Below are positions 1-6,524 of a stretch of 6,524 nt of DNA, piece after piece. A model generated the notes under the pieces. That model was not told where the DNA came from and made no database searches. It saw only the letters and a program-made list of their open reading frames with translations. Numbering within the stretch: position 1 is the stretch's first letter; every line of letters begins with the position of its first letter. The DNA is from Clostridia bacterium (GTDB taxonomy: Bacteria; Bacillota; Dehalobacteriia; UBA4068). Location: positions 1 to 6,524 of the forward strand of contig JAAYYR010000183.1 in assembly GCA_012515255.1 (NCBI GenBank). The letters run 5' to 3'. The translations under genes were made by a program, and so were the position numbers.

Positions 1-3753
<3,753 letters not shown>

Positions 3754-3772
3754 AATAATTATCGGGAAATTC

Positions 3773-3802
3773 TTGACATGTTGGCAATATCAATGTTAGA
3801 AT
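3773..3802 (+). promoter_or_regulatory. Sigma-A-type promoter for the str operon
   Basis: A perfect TTGACA -35 box (3773-3778) is followed after 18 bases by TAGAAT (3797-3802), five of six matches to TATAAT. The stretch before the -35 (about 3752-3772) is A/T-rich, as in UP elements. Transcription would start near 3808-3809, giving a leader of about 165 nt before rpsL. The -35 lies only 20 bases after the rpoC stop, and no terminator is seen between, so rpsL-rpsG-fusA may be transcribed both from here and by read-through from rpoC. Box quality is seen directly; activity is inferred. Confidence 0.75.
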
Positions 3803-3854
3803 AATAAAGCTTGCTATTTTCTTTTAGTGAAAATGCGCTTTATACAGGGATTAT

Positions 3855-3891
3855 GCCGAAGCAAGGCTAAAGCGACTTTCGCCTTGCCGGC
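3855..3891 (+). promoter_or_regulatory. Long stem-loop in the rpsL mRNA leader
   Basis: GCAAGGC (3861-3867) pairs perfectly with GCCTTGC (3881-3887). The stem continues as GCCG (3855-3858) with CGGC (3888-3891) across a two-base AA bulge. Inside the loop AAAG (3869-3872) can pair with CTTT (3876-3879). An alternative outer pairing is GAAGC (3858-3862) with GCTTC (3890-3894). No T-run follows, so it does not look like an intrinsic terminator. It is a GC-rich island in an AT-rich spacer and could be a regulatory or RNA-stabilising leader element; its function is unknown. Confidence 0.5.
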
Positions 3892-3940
3892 TTCAGCGAA
3901 CAGGCCCTAATAAAAGCTGTTGGTTAAATGTTTACATTAT

Positions 3941-3946
3941 TATAAT
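3941..3946 (+). promoter_or_regulatory. Possible second -10 box close to rpsL
   Basis: A perfect TATAAT lies 10 bases before the rpsL Shine-Dalgarno. Its -35 is poor: TTGGTT at 3920-3925 has the right first three bases but a 15-base spacer, and the 17-base position reads TGTTGG. No extended -10 TG is visible. A transcript from here would begin around 3953 and keep only about 20 nt of leader, bypassing the upstream hairpin. The AT-rich stretch may instead simply keep the ribosome binding site unstructured. Confidence 0.25.
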
Positions 3947-3955
3947 TATATTGCG

Positions 3956-3966
3956 AAAAGGAGGTG
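3956..3966 (+). promoter_or_regulatory. rpsL ribosome binding site (fixes the TTG start)
   Basis: AAAAGGAGGTG is an almost ideal Shine-Dalgarno. It ends six bases before TTG 3973, the usual spacing. The in-frame GTG at 3964 lies inside this element and so cannot be the start. Confidence 0.9.
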
Positions 3967-3972
3967 AAAGTT

Positions 3973-4362
3973 TTGTCCACCATCAACCAATTGGTGAGAA
4001 ACCAAAGGGAAGTAATCCTTAAAAAGACTAATGCTCCGGCGCTTAAGGAATGTCCGCAAAAGCGGGGCGTTTGCACCAGAGTCTATACCACCACGCCTAA
4101 GAAGCCCAATTCTGCTTTGCGTAAAGTGGCCCGCGTGCGTTTGACTCATGGCGTGGAAGTTACCGCTTATATACCCGGCATTGGCCATAATCTCCAGGAG
4201 CACTCCGTGACCCTGGTGCGCGGCGGCCGTGTTAAGGACCTGCCAGGCGTTCGTTATCATATCATCAGAGGTGCTTTGGATACCGCGGGCGTTGCCAACC
4301 GCAATCAGGCGAGAAGTAAATACGGCGCCAAGCGGCCGAAGACCAAAGCCAAAACCAATTAA
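3973..4362 (+). CDS. rpsL: 30S ribosomal protein S12
   Basis: S12 sits at the decoding centre of the 30S subunit and helps control tRNA selection accuracy. The start is TTG 3973: it follows the Shine-Dalgarno at proper spacing and gives MSTINQLVRN, matching the usual M-(P/A/S)-T-I/V-N-Q-L start. The product is 129 aa, normal for a short-form S12 without the Bacillus-type N-terminal insertion. Conserved blocks include CPQKRGVCTRVYTTTPKKPN (27-46), GHNLQEHSV (71-79) and RGGRVKDLPGVRYH (83-96). Residues known from streptomycin resistance and dependence studies, K43, K88 and P91 (Met counted), are wild type, so a streptomycin-sensitive S12 is predicted. D89 matches the aspartate methylthiolated by RimO in some bacteria. 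N10-Q11 replaces the more usual K-G/K-P. It is the first gene of the str cluster after the promoter at 3773-3802. Confidence 0.98.
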   Translation: MSTINQLVRNQREVILKKTNAPALKECPQKRGVCTRVYTTTPKKPNSALRKVARVRLTHGVEVTAYIPGIGHNLQEHSVTLVRGGRVKDLPGVRYHIIRGALDTAGVANRNQARSKYGAKRPKTKAKTN

Positions 4363-4363
4363 T

Positions 4364-4384
4364 AATCGGCCCTTGGGCGATTTT
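4364..4384 (+). other. Short stem-loop with T-run after rpsL
   Basis: ATC-GCC (4365-4367, 4369-4371) pairs with GGC-GAT (4376-4381) around a CTTG loop, with G4368 bulged and A4364-T4382 able to extend the stem. A TTTT run ends at 4384. This resembles a weak intrinsic terminator or attenuator just after the rpsL stop. The stem is short and bulged, so strong termination is unlikely. Confidence 0.35.
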
Positions 4385-4401
4385 GTTGGCAGCTTTAGCA
4401 T

Positions 4402-4434
4402 GACAGGGGCGGCAAAAGAGTATGTCCCCATGTC
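4402..4434 (+). promoter_or_regulatory. Stem-loop directly upstream of the rpsG ribosome binding site
   Basis: GACA-GGGG (4402-4409) pairs with CCCC-TGTC (4426-4429, 4431-4434) with A4430 bulged, leaving a 16-base loop. The stem ends one base before the A-run and Shine-Dalgarno of rpsG. In E. coli, S7 represses the str operon by binding the rpsL-rpsG intercistronic RNA; a comparable role here is an inference from position only. No sequence match to the E. coli site was established. Confidence 0.45.
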
Positions 4435-4437
4435 AAA

Positions 4438-4444
4438 AAGGAGG
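4438..4444 (+). promoter_or_regulatory. rpsG ribosome binding site (fixes the ATG at 4452)
   Basis: AAGGAGG ends seven bases before ATG 4452. An in-frame ATG at 4422 lies upstream of this site and inside the stem-loop, so it is rejected as the start. Confidence 0.9.
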
Positions 4445-4451
4445 AAACACC

Positions 4452-4922
4452 ATGCCCCGTCGCGGCAATATCACAAAAATTGAAGTGCTGCCGGATCCGG
4501 TATATCATAGCAAAGTCCTGACCAAGTTTATCAACCAGATCATGCTGGATGGTAAAAAGGGCGTTGCTGAAGGTATTGTTTACGGCGCTTTCGATATCAT
4601 CAAAGAGAAAACCGGCGAATACCCCATAGACGTGTTCAATAACGCCATGAAGAATGTCATGCCGGTGTTGGAGGTCAAGGCCCGCAGAGTCGGTGGCGCC
4701 AATTATCAGGTGCCGATCGAAGTGCGCGCCGAGCGCCGTCAGGCTCTTGGTATCCGCTGGCTCGTCGACTATGCGCGCAAGCGCGGCGGCAAAACCATGC
4801 AGGAGAAATTGGCCGGCGAACTGATGGACGCCGCCAACAATGCCGGAGCCGCGGTCAAAAAACGCGAAGATACCCATAAGATGGCGGAAGCCAACCGTGC
4901 TTTTGCCCATTACCGCTGGTAG
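4452..4922 (+). CDS. rpsG: 30S ribosomal protein S7
   Basis: S7 is a primary 16S rRNA-binding protein that nucleates assembly of the 30S head and lies near the mRNA exit/E-site region. From ATG 4452 the product is 156 aa, the standard bacterial length, beginning MPRRGNITK and ending FAHYRW. Conserved blocks are visible: LPDPVYHSK (13-21), NQIMLDGKKG (28-37), MPVLEVKARRVGGANYQVP near 70-88, and the C-terminal KKREDTHKMAEANRAFAHYRW block. The N-terminal tail is basic, as expected for rRNA contact. The gene lies 89 bases after rpsL and 93 bases before fusA, the usual str order, and is probably co-transcribed with both. In E. coli S7 is the translational repressor of this operon; whether that holds here is unknown. 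No abnormal residue or truncation seen. Confidence 0.98.
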   Translation: MPRRGNITKIEVLPDPVYHSKVLTKFINQIMLDGKKGVAEGIVYGAFDIIKEKTGEYPIDVFNNAMKNVMPVLEVKARRVGGANYQVPIEVRAERRQALGIRWLVDYARKRGGKTMQEKLAGELMDAANNAGAAVKKREDTHKMAEANRAFAHYRW

Positions 4923-4929
4923 GCGAAAC

Positions 4930-4946
4930 TATCCGCATTGCGGATA
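4930..4946 (+). other. Small perfect stem-loop after rpsG
   Basis: TATCCGC (4930-4936) and GCGGATA (4940-4946) form a seven-base-pair perfect stem around a three-base ATT loop, starting eight bases after the rpsG stop. No T-run follows, so it is not a terminator by itself. It could be a pause, processing or 3'-end stabilising element. Confidence 0.45.
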
Positions 4947-4947
4947 C

Positions 4948-4979
4948 GCCGCTGCCCGGCTTTGTGCGCCGGAGGCGGC
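4948..4979 (+). other. GC-rich two-part stem-loop before fusA
   Basis: Outer arms GCCGC (4948-4952) and GCGGC (4975-4979) enclose inner arms CCGGC (4956-4960) and GCCGG (4968-4972) with a TTTGTGC loop; three and two unpaired bases separate the stems. Only a broken T-rich stretch (TAGTCTTATTT) follows, so full termination is doubtful, but partial attenuation or RNA processing between rpsG and fusA is plausible. Confidence 0.45.
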
Positions 4980-5005
4980 TAGTCTTATTTAGGTGAAATT
5001 TTCCT

Positions 5006-5010
5006 AGGAG
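5006..5010 (+). promoter_or_regulatory. fusA ribosome binding site
   Basis: AGGAG is followed by five T residues and ATG 5016. It is weaker and slightly closer to the start than the rpsL and rpsG sites, but supports this ATG. Confidence 0.8.
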
Positions 5011-5015
5011 TTTTT

Positions 5016-6524
5016 ATGTCAAGGTCATTCCCGCTTACAAAAATTAGAAATATTGGCATCATGGCCCATATCGACGCCGGCAAAACAACGACGACCGAGC
5101 GGATTCTTTACTATACCGGTAAAGTCCACCGCATGGGCGAGACGCATGACGGCGCCGCTACCATGGATTATATGGTGCAGGAACAAGAGCGCGGTATCAC
5201 CATTACCTCCGCCGCTACCACCTGCATCTGGCGCGAGCATCGCGTTAACATTATCGACACGCCCGGGCATGTTGACTTCACTATGGAGGTCGAACGCTCT
5301 TTGCGCGTTTTGGACGGCGCTGTAGCGGTATTCTGCTCCGTGGCCGGGGTCGAGCCGCAAAGCGAAACCGTATGGCGTCAGGCCGACCATTACGGCGTGC
5401 CGCGTATTGCTTATATCAATAAAATGGACCGGGTGGGCGCTGATTTCGAGCGCGGCCTCACTATGATGCGGGAGCGCCTCGGCGCTACGCCGGTAGCGAT
5501 TCAACTGCCGCTTGGCAGCGAGGAGAACTTCCGCGGCATCATCGACCTCATTCGGATGCAGGCCGACGTTTATTATGACGCCGAGGGACGCAGCTTTGAG
5601 GTGGAGGACATCCCGGAGGATTACCGCGAAAAGGCCGAGCATTACCGCCAGCTATTGCTGGAGGCGGCGGCGGAATATGACGACGAGCTGATGGAGGCCT
5701 ATCTCGAAGGCGAAGCTGTCAGCGAGGAGATGCTAAGGCGCGCCCTGCGCCGCGGCACGCTTTCCACCGGCATTAATCTGGTGCTTTGCGGCTCCTCATT
5801 CAAAAACAAGGGCGTGCAGCAACTGCTGGATGCGGTAATTGATTTCCTGCCCTCGCCCGCCGACGTACCGCCGATTGAGGGCGTTGACTGGAATGGTAAT
5901 ACAGTGACCCGCGGCAGCTCCGATGACGAGCCTTTCGCGGCGCTGGCATTTAAAATTATTACCGATCCTTTCCAGGGCAGGCTGACATTTTTCCGGGTTT
6001 ATTCCGGAATGCTCGCATCCGGCTCCGCGGCTTATAATAGCAGCAAGCAAAAACGGGAGCGGGTAGGGAAATTCCTGCTGATGCATGCCAATCACCGCGA
6101 GGAAATCTGCGAAGCCCGCGCCGGCGATATTCTCGCTGTCGGCGGCTTGAAGCATACCATGACCGGCGATACCCTATGTGATGAAAAGCATCAGTTGATC
6201 CTGGAGCCGATCGAGTTTCCTGAGCCTGTGATCAATGTGGCGATCGAGCCCAAGACAGCCGCGGACCAGGAGAAAATGACTCTGGCCCTGCGCAAGCTCT
6301 CTGAAGAAGACCCGACTTTCCGCATGCATACAAATGCCGAGACCGGCCAGATGATCATTGCCGGCATGGGCGAACTGCATTTGGAGATCATTGTCGATCG
6401 TCTGTTGCGCGAATTCCGCGTCGGGGCCAATGTGGGCCGGCCGCAAGTGGCCTACAAAGAAACGATCACCGTGCCCTGTCGTGGCGAGGGCCGCTTTGTG
6501 CGCCAATCCGGCGGCCATGGCCAA
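5016..6524 (+). CDS. fusA: Translation elongation factor G (3'-truncated by window edge)
   Basis: EF-G is the GTPase that drives tRNA-mRNA translocation and, with RRF, ribosome recycling. The frame runs open from ATG 5016 to the last base, 503 codons of about 690 usual. GTPase motifs: G1 AHIDAGKT (17-24), switch I RGITI (59-63), G3 DTPGH (81-85, catalytic-type H85), G4 NKMD (135-138), and the G5-region GSSFKNKG (259-266). Domain II follows from roughly 285, domain III includes AGMGELHLE (449-457), and domain IV begins near R475; the window cuts at SGGHGQ. The rest of domain IV and domain V are missing only because of the window edge. F88, a site of fusidic-acid resistance changes in Staphylococcus, is wild type. 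Switch I reads MDYMVQEQ where many homologues have MDWMEQEQ. Position after rpsG marks it as the canonical housekeeping copy; tuf is expected downstream. Confidence 0.98.
   Translation, partial: MSRSFPLTKIRNIGIMAHIDAGKTTTTERILYYTGKVHRMGETHDGAATMDYMVQEQERGITITSAATTCIWREHRVNIIDTPGHVDFTMEVERSLRVLDGAVAVFCSVAGVEPQSETVWRQADHYGVPRIAYINKMDRVGADFERGLTMMRERLGATPVAIQLPLGSEENFRGIIDLIRMQADVYYDAEGRSFEVEDIPEDYREKAEHYRQLLLEAAAEYDDELMEAYLEGEAVSEEMLRRALRRGTLSTGINLVLCGSSFKNKGVQQLLDAVIDFLPSPADVPPIEGVDWNGNTVTRGSSDDEPFAALAFKIITDPFQGRLTFFRVYSGMLASGSAAYNSSKQKRERVGKFLLMHANHREEICEARAGDILAVGGLKHTMTGDTLCDEKHQLILEPIEFPEPVINVAIEPKTAADQEKMTLALRKLSEEDPTFRMHTNAETGQMIIAGMGELHLEIIVDRLLREFRVGANVGRPQVAYKETITVPCRGEGRFVRQSGGHGQ

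Noticed and set aside
3776..3795. Inverted repeat ACA..TTG / CAATGT within the promoter spacer as an operator
   Set aside because: Only six pairs with a bulge; such short symmetry is expected by chance in AT-rich DNA.
3816..3834. ATTTTC/GAAAAT stem as an rpoC terminator
   Set aside because: It is a weak A/T stem with no following T-run, and it lies downstream of the str promoter.
3853..3870. Five-codon frame MPKQG in the leader
   Set aside because: Too short to judge, its AGGG is too close to the ATG, and it is embedded in the hairpin arm.
4422..4451. Upstream in-frame ATG giving S7 ten extra residues
   Set aside because: It lies upstream of the strong Shine-Dalgarno at 4438-4444 and within a hairpin, and S7 proteins start at MPRRG.
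4229..4483. 84-codon plus-strand frame bridging rpsL and rpsG
   Set aside because: It is out of frame within conserved rpsL and runs into the start of rpsG; no ribosome binding site and no recognisable product.
3754..5015. Mobile element, CRISPR or defence genes in the spacers
   Set aside because: No spacer exceeds 219 bases, there are no direct-repeat arrays or terminal inverted repeats, and the gene order is the canonical housekeeping order.

Overview
The window is a core housekeeping locus: the end of the RNA polymerase operon joined to the streptomycin (str) ribosomal operon, all on the + strand in the order rpoC (5' end cut off by the window) - rpsL - rpsG - fusA (3' end cut off). It encodes the beta' subunit of RNA polymerase, ribosomal proteins S12 and S7, and the first 503 residues of elongation factor G. 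I see no mobile element, CRISPR array, rRNA or tRNA gene, or defence system. There is no gene-free stretch over 300 bases; the longest gap is 219 bases (3754-3972).

Organism: the protein sequences look like a Firmicute (Bacillota) of the Negativicutes/Clostridia side. RpoC has the clostridial-type N-terminus and a trigger loop without the large proteobacterial insertion. S12 lacks the roughly 13-residue N-terminal insertion of Bacillus-type S12. Ribosome binding sites are strong and Gram-positive-like (AAGGAGGTG, AAGGAGG). The coding DNA is moderately GC-rich with many G/C third positions, while the spacers carrying promoter signals are AT-rich. Assignment to Negativicutes is an inference from remembered family sequences, not a search.

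Layout: rpoC fills 1-3753 and ends in a strongly acidic, leucine-rich tail. The spacer 3754-3972 has a near-consensus sigma-A promoter just after the rpoC stop, an mRNA leader of about 165 nt with a long hairpin, and a perfect TATAAT close to the rpsL ribosome binding site. rpsL (3973-4362) starts with TTG. The 89-base rpsL-rpsG spacer holds two possible stem-loops, the second directly before the rpsG Shine-Dalgarno. rpsG (4452-4922) is followed by a 93-base spacer with two more stem-loops, then fusA from 5016 to the window end.

The genes make transcription and translation machinery: beta' forms half of the polymerase active-site cleft, S12 is in the decoding centre, S7 nucleates the 30S head, and EF-G drives translocation. 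The window is ordinary in gene content. What deserves attention is regulatory: the promoter and structured leader, the intercistronic hairpins, and the absence of the small L7Ae-like gene that many Firmicutes carry between rpoC and rpsL.
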